A DNA stretch of 64,000 nt from Halopenitus salinus (GTDB taxonomy: Archaea; Halobacteriota; Halobacteria; Halobacteriales; Haloferacaceae), in contig NZ_JBHSXL010000009.1 in NCBI RefSeq assembly GCF_042662125.1, forward strand, positions 496,001 through 560,000. Direction: 5' to 3'. Positions within the stretch are counted from its first letter, which is position 1. Every line of letters begins with the position of its first letter. The position numbers and the translations under genes were made by a program. This document shows positions 26,918 through 35,798 of the stretch, piece by piece. The notes under the pieces were generated by a model. That model was not told the origin of the DNA. It did not search any database and saw only the letters and a list, made by a program, of their open reading frames with translations.

Positions 26918-29410
26918 ATGGATGCCGACCGTATCGACGTCGTGACCGAGTGGGAGGGCGAGACCATCTCGGACGGCTACGCCGGGCTGCGGCGCCTCGC
27001 CGACCGCGGGTTCTCCGGTGTCGTCACCGACGGCGCCGCCTGGCTGTTCATGTTGAACGGCCGCATCGTCGGCGTTTCCGACGGCGACCTCTCGGAGTTC
27101 GAGGACGCCTCCGGGACGGCCTACGAGGCCCCCCACGAATCGCTCCCGCTGCTGTTCGCCATGCAGGAGCGCGGCGGCGAGGTGCGAACGAAGTACTACA
27201 CGAACGACACGCCCGTTTCCGAGGCCGACCGAACGCTCTCGGCCGGCAACTTCACCGGGTACATCGAGCTCTCGGAGAACGTGCTGTCGGGGGACTACTA
27301 CGTGGCCTACTACGGCGGCGAGTCGCTGTCGGCCGCCTTCGTGGGCAACGCCCGACAGGTGAAGACCGGATCCGAGGCGTTCGAACTCGCCGACGACGAG
27401 GTCGGGATATACACGGTCTACGAGGTCGACCTCGACGTCAGGGAGGTTCCCGAAGCGAACGGGTCCGGGCCGGGTGGCTCCGCCGCCGCGGCCGGAGCGG
27501 CCGGAGCGGCCGGATCGACCGCGGCGGCCGGATCGGTCGACGAATCCGACTCGAGCGGATCCGAAGGCGGGATCGAAATCGGCGGAACGGACGCCGGGAC
27601 CGATCCGGGCGGCGCCGATCGGGGCGATTCCGCTGATCCGCCCGACACCGGACCGTCGAGCGACGTCGACGAGTCCGCCGCGACCGATCCGGCCGAAGCC
27701 GATGAACCGGCCGGAAGCGACGACGTGCGCGACGACGCCCACTCCACCGCGTCGACTTCCGCCGAGGCATCTCCCGACGCCGGCACGAACGGTTCCGATC
27801 CGGCTGAGGAGGTCGAAAACACCGGGGAAGAGGACGTCGCGAGAGAGGAGAACGTCGCCGGAGAGAAGGACGTTGCGGGTGAGGGAGAAGATCCCGATCG
27901 CGCGGATTCGACCGGCGACTCGACCGGCGATCCCGCCGCTTCGACGCCCGATCGATCCCGGAACACGTCCGGGACTTCGCGGCAGACGCGAGCCGGATCG
28001 GATTCCGAACCTGACCGGGCACCCTCCGATTCCAAATCCGACCGGGCTCCATCCGGCTCCGGGCCCGACCGAAACCCCGGAACGCGGGCACGGTCGGGCG
28101 ACGACTCCGATGTGCCGGACGACGAGGACGTCTTCTCGGAGGAGGCGGAGTGGCGGGAGGCGAAGTCCATCCCGTCGCTCGATCCCTCGGAGTCGCGACC
28201 ACGTCCGCCGGAGGACGCGCGATCGGGGTCGGGCGGAAACGGCGAGCGTGGCGGCCGCTCGACGAGCGCGAGCGCCGCATCGGGAGCGACGTCGAGATCG
28301 GAGTCGAAGTCGGGATCGGAGACGAAGTCCGGATCGCGCTCGGGGAGCTCCGATCGGTCCTCGACGAGCGGGGACGAGCCGTCCCCGCGGACGACCTCGA
28401 CCGCCGAGGAGCCGAGAGAGGGCGCGGTGACGGAGCGCGATCGGCCCTCGGTCGAGCGGAACCGACTGAACCGCGAGATCAATCGCCTCGAGAGCGAGCT
28501 CACGCAGGCGACGGAGGAGCGTGACGAGCTGGCGGCGGAGCGCGACCGGCTCGTCGAGGAACGCGACGATCTCGAAGCGGAGACGCAGCGTCTCGAGGAG
28601 CGCGTCTCGGAGCTCGAGGAGGAGCTCGATCGGGTTCGAACCGAGCTCTCGAACGCCCGCTCCCAGCTCCCGGAGGGGGAGCGAGTCATCTCCGCGGAGG
28701 AGGCCATCGCGGAGACGAACCTCTTCATCCGGTACGACTCGAAAAGCGGCGCCACGCTCCAGAAGGTCCACGCCGGCGAGGCCGACCGCGACGAGCTCGT
28801 CTCCAACCTCCGGATCGAACACCACACGAGCTTCGAGGACGACGACGTCGTCGTCGAGGGACAACCCTACCGGGAGTTCCTGACCTCGACGATGGAGTAC
28901 GGGTTCACGAACTGGCTCGTCACGGAGCTGCCCTTCGAGATCCGCGAGACGGGCGCGATCGGCGGCCTGCAGGACCTCTATGAGGTGCTTCCGGAGATCG
29001 ACCGCAGCGAGATCGGCGGAACCGTCTCGGTTACCTTCACCGAGAACGGGGAGGAACACCGCGAGCAGCGGACCTTCGATCTCGTCTTGCGCGACCGGAT
29101 GGGCAACCCCCTCATCGTCGCTGACCTCAACGACGGTCGGGATCCGACCGTCGAGAGCTCGCTCAACGACCTCGTCGAGAACGGGAGTCGGATCGCCGAA
29201 TCGAGCGAGGAGTTCGCCGCCGGCTTCGGGGTCACCTCGAGCTTCTTCGAGCCCGAGGCGTTGGAGGCGGCCGGCGACGCGACCGGCGGCGGATTGTTGA
29301 GCCGATCGAAGAAGCGAAGCTACGTCAAGATATCCAGAAAGCGCGGGTTCCACCTGTGTCTGGCCGAGTCGCGCGACGGCGGGTTCCACCTCACCGTTCC
29401 GGAACTGTAG
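26918..29410 (+). CDS. Large modular protein with acidic linker and coiled coil, unknown function
   Basis: An 830-residue soluble protein with no recognised enzyme motif. Visible parts in order: an N-terminal folded domain (residues 1 to about 175, with GFSGVVTDGAAWLFMLNGRI and GNFTGYIELSENVLSGDYYV); a low-complexity acidic Ala/Gly/Ser/Asp linker (about 180-505); a continuous coiled coil (about 507-590, heptads such as NRLESELTQATEERDELAAE); and a C-terminal folded domain (about 590-830, with ETNLFIRYDSKSGATLQKVH and YGFTNWLVTELPFEIRETGA) ending in a basic segment SRSKKRSYVKISRKRG. From memory it resembles a haloarchaeal DUF family (DUF7527), but I cannot verify that. There is no signal peptide or membrane helix. 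The architecture suggests a scaffold or signalling adaptor; this is inference. Confidence 0.85.
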   Translation: MDADRIDVVTEWEGETISDGYAGLRRLADRGFSGVVTDGAAWLFMLNGRIVGVSDGDLSEFEDASGTAYEAPHESLPLLFAMQERGGEVRTKYYTNDTPVSEADRTLSAGNFTGYIELSENVLSGDYYVAYYGGESLSAAFVGNARQVKTGSEAFELADDEVGIYTVYEVDLDVREVPEANGSGPGGSAAAAGAAGAAGSTAAAGSVDESDSSGSEGGIEIGGTDAGTDPGGADRGDSADPPDTGPSSDVDESAATDPAEADEPAGSDDVRDDAHSTASTSAEASPDAGTNGSDPAEEVENTGEEDVAREENVAGEKDVAGEGEDPDRADSTGDSTGDPAASTPDRSRNTSGTSRQTRAGSDSEPDRAPSDSKSDRAPSGSGPDRNPGTRARSGDDSDVPDDEDVFSEEAEWREAKSIPSLDPSESRPRPPEDARSGSGGNGERGGRSTSASAASGATSRSESKSGSETKSGSRSGSSDRSSTSGDEPSPRTTSTAEEPREGAVTERDRPSVERNRLNREINRLESELTQATEERDELAAERDRLVEERDDLEAETQRLEERVSELEEELDRVRTELSNARSQLPEGERVISAEEAIAETNLFIRYDSKSGATLQKVHAGEADRDELVSNLRIEHHTSFEDDDVVVEGQPYREFLTSTMEYGFTNWLVTELPFEIRETGAIGGLQDLYEVLPEIDRSEIGGTVSVTFTENGEEHREQRTFDLVLRDRMGNPLIVADLNDGRDPTVESSLNDLVENGSRIAESSEEFAAGFGVTSSFFEPEALEAAGDATGGGLLSRSKKRSYVKISRKRGFHLCLAESRDGGFHLTVPEL

Positions 29411-29539
29411 ATCGGCTCGTCCGGACACCAACCCTCGAGATCATCGCATTCTCGCGAACGCGGTCTCCTTGTGAGTACGGTACGGCGGCTCTTCGTGCCC
29501 CCGAGTCGTCGGACGTAGAAACGAACCGTCGCTGCCGTG

Positions 29540-29845
29540 TCAGTTCTCGACTTCGGCCGCGGAGTCGATCCGCATCTCGCCGAGCTTGTCGACGATGTCG
29601 TCGAGCTTGTCGTCGAGCTCGTCGACGAACTCCTGGGTGCGCTCGGTCGTGATCGCTCCCTGGCTCGACGGCTCGATGAGGTTCTCCTCCTCGAGCACGC
29701 GAAGGGAGTACCGGACCTTGTGATGTGGGTATCCCGTCTCGTTAGACATCTTCACGATGCCGATCGGCTCGTTGCCGATCACCATCTTGAGCACCTGCAG
29801 ATGTCGTTCCAGCATGTCGACTTCCTTCTCAAGTCGGTCTATCAT
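29540..29845 (-). CDS. Small winged-helix regulator
   Basis: A 101-residue protein with an N-terminal helix (IDRLEKEVDMLERHLQVLKM), a winged-helix core (EPIGIVKMSNETGYPHHKVR, then YSLRVLEEENLIEPSSQGAI) and a C-terminal helix that may dimerise (VDELDDKLDDIVDKLGEM). It looks like a haloarchaeal transcription regulator. ATG at 29843-29845 is chosen over an upstream Met because the TATA box lies at 29871-29880 and an imperfect palindrome covers the start. This layout strongly suggests autoregulation. The longer alternative would begin inside the TATA region. Confidence 0.88.
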   Translation of the reverse strand: MIDRLEKEVDMLERHLQVLKMVIGNEPIGIVKMSNETGYPHHKVRYSLRVLEEENLIEPSSQGAITTERTQEFVDELDDKLDDIVDKLGEMRIDSAAEVEN

Positions 29846-29866
29846 GACACATGTTAACTTGTCATG
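29843..29866. promoter_or_regulatory. Imperfect 24-bp palindrome over the start of the winged-helix gene
   Basis: The arms CATGACA (29843-29849) and TGTCATG (29860-29866) are perfect 7-bp inverted repeats with a 10-bp partly symmetric centre. One arm includes the start codon and the whole site lies just below the TATA box, which is where a repressor would block transcription start. Confidence 0.7.
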
Positions 29867-29870
29867 CCCC

Positions 29871-29880
29871 GATTTAAAAG
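29871..29880 (-). promoter_or_regulatory. TATA box of the winged-helix gene
   Basis: Minus-strand CTTTTAAATC, 26-35 nt upstream of the ATG at 29845, giving a leaderless transcript whose start lies inside or at the edge of the palindrome. Confidence 0.65.
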
Positions 29881-29970
29881 TTGCTGTCCGAGGCGGAACG
29901 GGGTGTGTTGCCACGAACTACCACGCACGAGGTCTTAACCGTTCCGTTCGGATCGATCCCGATCGACGGT

Positions 29971-30492
29971 TCACGACCCGACGACCGACGGAACCGCCTC
30001 GATCGCGTCCTCGATCGTCCGGAGGGCGGACACGCCCTCGCGGCGGCCGACGAGCACCAGACACGTGCCCTCCGCGATCCCGGCCGCCTCGACCTCGATC
30101 CCGTCGATCGCGAGCCGGCGGAGGACGTACGCGAGCGCGTTCGCGTCCAGGTCGCCGTCGGCGACGATCGCGGTCGCGGAGCCGCCGCGCTCGAGGCCGA
30201 TCCCGGCGATGGAGAGGACGTCGCCGTCGGAGTCGTCCCCCGAATTCGCCACGGAGACGCCGCTTCGCATCGAGACGCTGGCGGACGTCGGGACGCGGTC
30301 GTGCTCCGGGAGGTCGGCCTCGAACCGCCGCAGCGCGGTCGCGACCGCCTCCGGCTCGTCGGGGAGGTCGAGTTTCGGATCGTCGATCAGCCACGTCGCG
30401 GCGGCGGCGTAGTTGAGCACGCCGGCACACAGCCCGGCGTGAACGAACGGCCTGGCCCGGACGGCCTCGCGAGCGTCGGCAGCGAGCGACAT
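29971..30492 (-). CDS. Conserved haloarchaeal protein (DUF7523-like)
   Basis: A 173-residue protein of unknown function seen, from memory, across haloarchaea next to cbiX-type genes (DUF7523-like). The N-terminus SLAADAREAVRARPFVHAGL is followed by LCAGVLNYAAAATWLID. The C-terminal half (ATAIVADGDLDANALAYVLR and VEAAGIAEGTCLVLVGRREG) resembles an ACT-like ligand-binding fold, which is inference. The start at 30490-30492 is preferred because the upstream part of the frame is arginine-rich and unlike the protein. It is divergent from cbiX. Confidence 0.8.
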   Translation of the reverse strand: MSLAADAREAVRARPFVHAGLCAGVLNYAAAATWLIDDPKLDLPDEPEAVATALRRFEADLPEHDRVPTSASVSMRSGVSVANSGDDSDGDVLSIAGIGLERGGSATAIVADGDLDANALAYVLRRLAIDGIEVEAAGIAEGTCLVLVGRREGVSALRTIEDAIEAVPSVVGS

Positions 30493-30652
30493 GTGAAAAC
30501 ACGGGCGTCCGTGAGGTATAGGTCTTCGCGGTCGTCCTCGAACGCGGGGCGCGGCTGCGGTCCTCGCCGTCGTCCCCGCGGCCGCCACGACCGACGCGAG
30601 AACCGTCGTCGTCTCCGAAGTCCCTAAGGCCGACGCGGCCCCAGATCGACGC

Positions 30653-31525
30653 ATGCAGTCGCTGGTCATCGTGGCCCACGGGTCACACCTCAATCCGGAC
30701 TCGAGCGCGCCCACACACGACCACGCGGACACGATACGCGAGGTCGGCGCCTTCGAGGAGGTGCGAACGGGCTTCTGGAAGGAGGAGCCCCACCTCCGCG
30801 AGGTGCTTCGAACCGTCGAGGGCGAGGAGGTGTACGTCGTCCCGCTTTTCATCTCGGAGGGCTACTTCACGGAGCAGGTGATCCCCCGCGAGCTTCGGCT
30901 GTCCGGATGGGACGTCGACCGCTGGGGATCCGACGGGCTCTCGGCCGACCAGGCGACGCTGGCCGCCGCCGACACCGGACAGACGGTCCACTACTGCGGC
31001 CCGGTCGGGACCCACGAGGCGATGACCGACGTGTTGGTTCGACGCGCCGAGACGGTCACCGGGGATCCGGACGTCGGCGAGGGATTCGCCCTCGCCGTCG
31101 TCGGCCACGGGACCGAACGCAACGAGAACTCCGCGAAGGCCATCGAGTACCACGCCGACCGGATCCGCGATCTCGACTGCTTCGAGGAGGTGCAGGCCCT
31201 CTATATGGACGAGGAGCCGGAGGTCGACGACGTCACGGACCACTTCGAGACCGAGGACGTCGTCGTCGTCCCGCTGTTCATCGCCGACGGCTTCCACACC
31301 CAGGAGGACATCCCCGAGGACATGGGGCTCACCGACGACTACAGAACGGGCTATTCGGTCCCCGCCGAGGTCGACGGCCACCGGATCTGGTATGCGGGCG
31401 CGGTCGGGACGGAGCCGCTTTTGGCCGACGTCGTCCTCGAGCGCGCCGCCGACGCCGGCGCCGACGTCGGCGACTCGCTTTCGGCCGTCCGCGAGACCAC
31501 CCGCGTCGCGACGGGGGATGACTAG
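30653..31525 (+). CDS. cbiX: Two-domain CbiX-type sirohydrochlorin chelatase
   Basis: A 290-residue protein made of two CbiX/SirB chelatase domains. Domain 1 opens with SLVIVAHGSHLNPDSSAPTH and contains VYVVPLFISEGYFTEQVIPR; domain 2 opens with ALAVVGHGTERNENSAKAIE and contains VVVVPLFIADGFHTQEDIPE. The metal-binding histidines of each domain are kept (HGS and the loop histidines). It inserts Co2+ (cobalamin) or Fe2+ (siroheme) into sirohydrochlorin. It overlaps the DR2241-family gene by eight bases, an arrangement common in haloarchaeal cobalamin loci. Confidence 0.92.
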   Translation: MQSLVIVAHGSHLNPDSSAPTHDHADTIREVGAFEEVRTGFWKEEPHLREVLRTVEGEEVYVVPLFISEGYFTEQVIPRELRLSGWDVDRWGSDGLSADQATLAAADTGQTVHYCGPVGTHEAMTDVLVRRAETVTGDPDVGEGFALAVVGHGTERNENSAKAIEYHADRIRDLDCFEEVQALYMDEEPEVDDVTDHFETEDVVVVPLFIADGFHTQEDIPEDMGLTDDYRTGYSVPAEVDGHRIWYAGAVGTEPLLADVVLERAADAGADVGDSLSAVRETTRVATGDD

Positions 31526-32837
31526 CCCGATGGACGCGCGTACCGACGCGAACGCCGACGGCGATGCCGGCGATGAACGTCCTCACGATGAACGCACTGG
31601 CGACGACACGCCGAACGACGTGCCCGCCGTCGCCCTCCCCGACGCCGCCATCGACGCCCTTCGGGCGGCGGTCGACGCGGAGGAAGGCGATGACGCTACC
31701 ACCGCCGATCGTGGTACGACGCTCGTGGCTCCTGGCTTCCGCCTGGCGCGGACCGCCGACGGATACACCCTCGAGATCGACGGGGACACGCACGCGGACC
31801 TCTCGGCCGACGAGTTGACCGACCTCGCACGCGATCACCCGATTCCCGTCTCCGACTGGTACTTCCACGAGCGGATCGTCGACGACGCGGGACCCCGCGG
31901 ATCGTTTCTCCGGTGGCTCGAGGGGGTCGATCCGTTCGACGATGATGTCGATGGGGGTGACGACGGCACGGGCGGCGGGACGCGGGACGATCACGCGGGA
32001 GCCGCCGAGGTGCTCCGCGACCGCTACGCGGCGCTTGCCGACGGCGTGGTCCGCGAGTGGGGGGAGCTTCGGATCGGGACGACCCTCGAGAGTGACGGCA
32101 CGCGCCGGTACGAGATCCGCCACGTCGACGCCGCCGACCTCGAGCGCGAGCATCTCGAGGCCCACCACGATCCGCTTGCGGCACGCGGTATCGCGACCTA
32201 CGACGAGGACGATCGATACCGGCCGCTCAAGACCGCCCCGTCGCTTCCGACCGGCTGGGTCTTTCCGGACCTCGAGGCCCGCGACTGCTATGAGACGGTC
32301 GAGACGTTCTACCCCGCCACGATCGCGAACTGGTACCGGGAGGGTCGAGGCGAGCTGGACGTCACCCACTGGCACGAGGCGATCGAACGTCAGACCGGGA
32401 TCTACGGCGTCATCGAGACCTGGGACCGCGGCGCGGGCCACGAACACGTCGAGTGGGTGGCGGAGACCTGCTGTGTTGACTCCCAGTGTCTCAAGCGGCG
32501 CGAGTGGGACTACGACGCGGAAACGCCGCTCGACGTCGACGGCGGCGACGGCGCGTTCCCGTGCCGTGAGCCGTGCTCGCTCGTGATCTCGGCGGCTCGA
32601 CAGTGGACGAAACTGGAGGGCGAGCGGGAACGCACCTACGAGTTCGATCTCACGCCGAGCGAGAAGGAGCAGGTCGAAGCGATCATCGACGCGGTCGCGG
32701 ACGGACGCGTTCCGGAGATCCGCGAGGCGGACGTCTACGAGGGCGCCAACCGATATCGGACGCGGTTCCTGCGCGCGAAGCGGTTCGACGAGGACGGCAA
32801 CCTCTGTGGCGTGGAGACGGATCCGGACGCGGAGTGA
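31518..32837 (+). CDS. DR2241-family protein
   Basis: A 439-residue protein of the DR2241 family, usually encoded beside CbiX and thought to take part in siroheme or cobalamin synthesis; family members stabilise an iron-sulphur or metal site. The conserved part includes VSDWYFHERIVDDAGPRGSF, then TGWVFPDLEARDCYETVETF and HWHEAIERQTGIYGVIETWD. A cluster of cysteines (AETCCVDSQCLKRREWD, then PCREPCSLVISAARQW) is well placed for metal or Fe-S binding. The first 100 residues include an acidic low-complexity part. The ATG at 31518 overlaps the end of cbiX. Confidence 0.87.
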   Translation: MTSPMDARTDANADGDAGDERPHDERTGDDTPNDVPAVALPDAAIDALRAAVDAEEGDDATTADRGTTLVAPGFRLARTADGYTLEIDGDTHADLSADELTDLARDHPIPVSDWYFHERIVDDAGPRGSFLRWLEGVDPFDDDVDGGDDGTGGGTRDDHAGAAEVLRDRYAALADGVVREWGELRIGTTLESDGTRRYEIRHVDAADLEREHLEAHHDPLAARGIATYDEDDRYRPLKTAPSLPTGWVFPDLEARDCYETVETFYPATIANWYREGRGELDVTHWHEAIERQTGIYGVIETWDRGAGHEHVEWVAETCCVDSQCLKRREWDYDAETPLDVDGGDGAFPCREPCSLVISAARQWTKLEGERERTYEFDLTPSEKEQVEAIIDAVADGRVPEIREADVYEGANRYRTRFLRAKRFDEDGNLCGVETDPDAE

Positions 32838-32855
32838 TCGACGGTCGGCTTCGGC

Positions 32856-33446
32856 CTATCGGAACAGGACCACCGTCGCGGCGACGACCGCGACGAGCAC
32901 GACCGCGGCCCCGAGGATGACCGCCGGCGTCTGGACGGTCACGCCGACCGCGACTGCGACGATGGCGGCGATGGCGGCGACGACGATCGCGGGGAGGATG
33001 CTCCCGTCGAGCGTCGAGTCGACCGTCCCGGCCGCGCGTTCGACGGCGGAGGGTTCCGGATCGCGGTCGGGGGGCTCCGCGAGGGACTCGTCGACCACGA
33101 CGGACCGCTCGCGCTCCGGCGGCGGCTCGACGATGACCGTCACGTAAGTGCTTCCGGATCCGTGGCCGACGACGAGCTTGAGCTTCCCGCGCACCGTCGT
33201 CTCCGGTCGGTCGGGGTCGACGTCGACGTGGACGATCCGCCGCGACTCCGCCTCGAGGTAGTGGTTCGTCGTCGCCACTCCCGCCACTCGCGAGAGGTCG
33301 TCGTCGACGTTGAGGTGGACGTGTGCGGCCTGTCCGCGGTTGTCGATGGCGACCTCGAAGGGACCGTCCGTGGTGATCCGATCCGGTGCGTCGATCGAAT
33401 GGACCCCGTCGCCGTTCACCTCGACCGGGAGCGTCTGCACGCACAC
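32856..33446 (-). CDS. Predicted two-helix membrane protein (DUF7524-like)
   Basis: A 196-residue protein with an N-terminal soluble beta-rich domain (EVAIDNRGQAAHVHLNVDDD, KLKLVVGHGSGSTYVTVIVE) that looks immunoglobulin-like, a linker, and two or three C-terminal hydrophobic stretches (ILPAIVVAAIAAIVAVAVGV and ILGAAVVLVAVVAATVVLFR). No enzyme motif is present. It resembles, from memory, haloarchaeal DUF7524. The start is a GTG at 33444-33446 with a TTTTTCT TATA-like box about 20-28 nt upstream; a second GTG six bases further in is possible. It faces the DR2241-family gene. Confidence 0.8.
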   Translation of the reverse strand: MCVQTLPVEVNGDGVHSIDAPDRITTDGPFEVAIDNRGQAAHVHLNVDDDLSRVAGVATTNHYLEAESRRIVHVDVDPDRPETTVRGKLKLVVGHGSGSTYVTVIVEPPPERERSVVVDESLAEPPDRDPEPSAVERAAGTVDSTLDGSILPAIVVAAIAAIVAVAVGVTVQTPAVILGAAVVLVAVVAATVVLFR

Positions 33447-33579
33447 ACCTGGGAGGCCACGGTAGAAAAAGGTTGACGCCGATGGGCGCTCGTTCCCGGT
33501 CGACGAGGGCGCGAGCGAGACGGAACCGCGTTCATTTTCCCGCAGCTATTTGTCGACTGGCCGTGAGGTACGCTCCCGT

Positions 33580-35004
33580 ATGAGCGACGAACCGGGCGGG
33601 ACCAACATCGAGGGGGACGCTCCCGTCGTCGAGACCGTCGTCGAAACCGATTCGGCGACGATCACCGACGATTCGGAGCTCGAACGGACGCTCGGGTTGA
33701 CCGGCGGGCTCGCGATCGGCATCGGGACGATGATCGGCGCGGGGATCTTCGTCTTCCCGGGGCTCGCGGGCGCCGCGGTCGGCACGGCCGCGACCGCCTC
33801 GTTCGCGGTCGGCGGGGTCGTGGCGCTGCTCGTCGCCCTACCCGCCTCCGAGCTGGCGACCGCCATGCCGAAAAGCGGGGGCGGCTACTACTTCATCTCC
33901 CGCGGGCTCGGTACGCTCGCGGGGACCGTCGTCGGGCTCTCGCTCTGGCTCGGGCTCGTGTTTGCGACCGCGTTCTACCTGGTCGGACTGGGGTTTTACG
34001 CGCTGGATGCGCTCTCCATCGTCGGGATCTCCGTCGGGGCCGATCCCGGCGTCCTCGTCTCGGTGATCGCCGTCCTGTCCGGGATCGGCTTCACCGTGGT
34101 GAACCTCACCGGGACGGAGAACGCGGCGCGGATCCAAAACGCCATCGTGGTCCTCCTCCTGTCGATGCTCGTGGCGTTCCTCGTGTTCGGCTTGCTCGAC
34201 GTCGCGGGGTTCGTCGGCGACGAATCGACGGGCGGGACCGAGGCCGATCGCTGGACGGTCTTCCCGATACTCTCGACGGCCGCGCTCGTGTTCACGTCCT
34301 ACCTGGGGTTCGCCCAGATCGCGACCGTCGCCGGCGAGATGAAACGCCCCGGTCGGAACCTCCCGCTGGCGATGATCGGGTCCGTTCTGGTCGTCACGGT
34401 CATGTACGTGTTGACGATCCTCGTCGCGACGAACGTCTTCGATCGGACGCAACTCGGCCAGCTCGGCGAGACGGCGATGGTCGAGATCGGCCGCGAACTG
34501 CTCGGCGTCGGGGGCGCCTTCGTCATCGTCGTCGGCGGACTGCTCGCCACGATGTCCTCGGCGAACGCGTCGATCCTGAGCACCTCCCGGGCCATCTACG
34601 GCGTCTCGAAGGACGCGCTCCTCCCGCGGTGGGCCAGCCGGATCGACCTCCGGTACGGGACGCCCTCCGTCGCGCTGGGAATGGCCGGCGGCCCGATCAT
34701 CGTGCTCGCGGCGACCCGACAGGTCCAGCTTCTCGCGGAGGTCGCCTCGTTTCTACATCTGGTGTTGTACGGGCTGATCTGCGTCTCCTTGGTGGCGATC
34801 CGCAGGGACGCCCCCGAGTGGTACGACCCGGACTTTCGCGTCCCCGGCGGACCGACGATCCCCGTCCTCGGCGCGATCGCGAGCTTCGGACTCATCGCGT
34901 TCATGGATCCGGCCTCGATCGGCGTCGGCCTGTTCGTCATCGTCGGTTCCGCCGGGTGGTACCTCTATTATGCCCGCGACGTGACTCTCAAGGGGGTCCT
35001 GTAA
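33580..35004 (+). CDS. APC-family amino acid permease
   Basis: A 474-residue transporter of the amino acid-polyamine-organocation family with 12 predicted helices. The helix-1 motif IGIGTMIGAGIFVFPGLAGA and the following segment PKSGGGYYFISRGLGTLAGT are family signatures. An N-terminal acidic tail of about 35 residues precedes helix 1. The stop codon overlaps the start of the UspA-like gene (TAATG), so the two are co-transcribed; APC permeases of this type with USP partners are common in haloarchaea. The substrate is unknown. Confidence 0.93.
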   Translation: MSDEPGGTNIEGDAPVVETVVETDSATITDDSELERTLGLTGGLAIGIGTMIGAGIFVFPGLAGAAVGTAATASFAVGGVVALLVALPASELATAMPKSGGGYYFISRGLGTLAGTVVGLSLWLGLVFATAFYLVGLGFYALDALSIVGISVGADPGVLVSVIAVLSGIGFTVVNLTGTENAARIQNAIVVLLLSMLVAFLVFGLLDVAGFVGDESTGGTEADRWTVFPILSTAALVFTSYLGFAQIATVAGEMKRPGRNLPLAMIGSVLVVTVMYVLTILVATNVFDRTQLGQLGETAMVEIGRELLGVGGAFVIVVGGLLATMSSANASILSTSRAIYGVSKDALLPRWASRIDLRYGTPSVALGMAGGPIIVLAATRQVQLLAEVASFLHLVLYGLICVSLVAIRRDAPEWYDPDFRVPGGPTIPVLGAIASFGLIAFMDPASIGVGLFVIVGSAGWYLYYARDVTLKGVL

Positions 35005-35744
35005 TGACACGCGTGCTTGTTCCGGTGGCGGTTCTCGAGGGGGAGGCGGTCTCTCCCGGCTTGATGTCGCTTCTCGGGAGCGTCGACGTGACCGTGCTCG
35101 GCTATCACGTGTTGCCCGAACAGACGCCGCCGGATCAGGCCCGCCTCCAGTACGAGGACCGAGCGACGGACGCGCTGGTGGATCTGAGCGAGGAGTTCCG
35201 ATCGGCCGGCGGTGCCGCCGACCATCGACTCGTGTTCACACACGATCGCGAACGGACCGTCGAGCGGGTCGCCGAGGAGATCGACGCGAACGCCCTGGCG
35301 ATCACGGGAGTGACCGGGGACGTCGACCGGCTCCTGGTCTCGATTTCGGGCGACGTTTCCATCGACCGCGTCATCTCGTTCGTCTCGGATCTCGTCGATG
35401 GCCGCGACATCGGCGTAACGCTGTTTCTCGCCGCCGACGAGGCCGAGGCGGGGACCGCCGACGAACGGCTCCAGTCGGCCGCGGCACGGCTCCGAAGCGA
35501 GGGGATCGACGTTCGGACGTCGCTCGCGATCGGAGCGTCCCCGATCGAGGGCCTCCTCGGCGAGGTGTCCGGACACGACGCGATCGTCATGGGGGAAACG
35601 GCGCCGTCGCTCAGCTCGCTCGTCTTCGGGGACGCGTCCGAGCGCGTCGCGTCGGCGTCCGTCGGACCCGTGCTCGTCGTTCGAAACGACGGGACCGTTG
35701 ACGACGGGACTATTGACGACGAGGGCGTCGACGACGGGGCGTAA
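35004..35744 (+). CDS. UspA-type protein linked to the permease
   Basis: A 246-residue protein with two universal-stress-like halves. The N-terminal half starts TRVLVPVAVLEGEAVSPGLM and VTVLGYHVLPEQTPPDQARL; the C-terminal half ends SLVFGDASERVASASVGPV with VLVVRND, the usual USP end motif. The nucleotide-binding glycines of USP (GxxGxxxxxxxxGS) are only partly kept: MGETAPSLSSLVFGDASE. It is translated with the preceding amino acid permease and probably regulates it, perhaps by binding ATP or AMP (inference). The tail GTVDDGTIDDEGVDDGA is an acidic repeat. Confidence 0.88.
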   Translation: MTRVLVPVAVLEGEAVSPGLMSLLGSVDVTVLGYHVLPEQTPPDQARLQYEDRATDALVDLSEEFRSAGGAADHRLVFTHDRERTVERVAEEIDANALAITGVTGDVDRLLVSISGDVSIDRVISFVSDLVDGRDIGVTLFLAADEAEAGTADERLQSAAARLRSEGIDVRTSLAIGASPIEGLLGEVSGHDAIVMGETAPSLSSLVFGDASERVASASVGPVLVVRNDGTVDDGTIDDEGVDDGA

Positions 35745-35798
35745 CGACACCTCGAGGGGAGGACCCGCTCACCCGACTCGGGCCGATCGCCCGATCCG

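Noticed and set aside
26858..29431. 857-residue antisense frame opposite the modular protein at 26918
   Set aside because: It mirrors the acidic, repetitive linker and coiled coil and has no motif of its own; the plus-strand gene has a proper start and folded ends.
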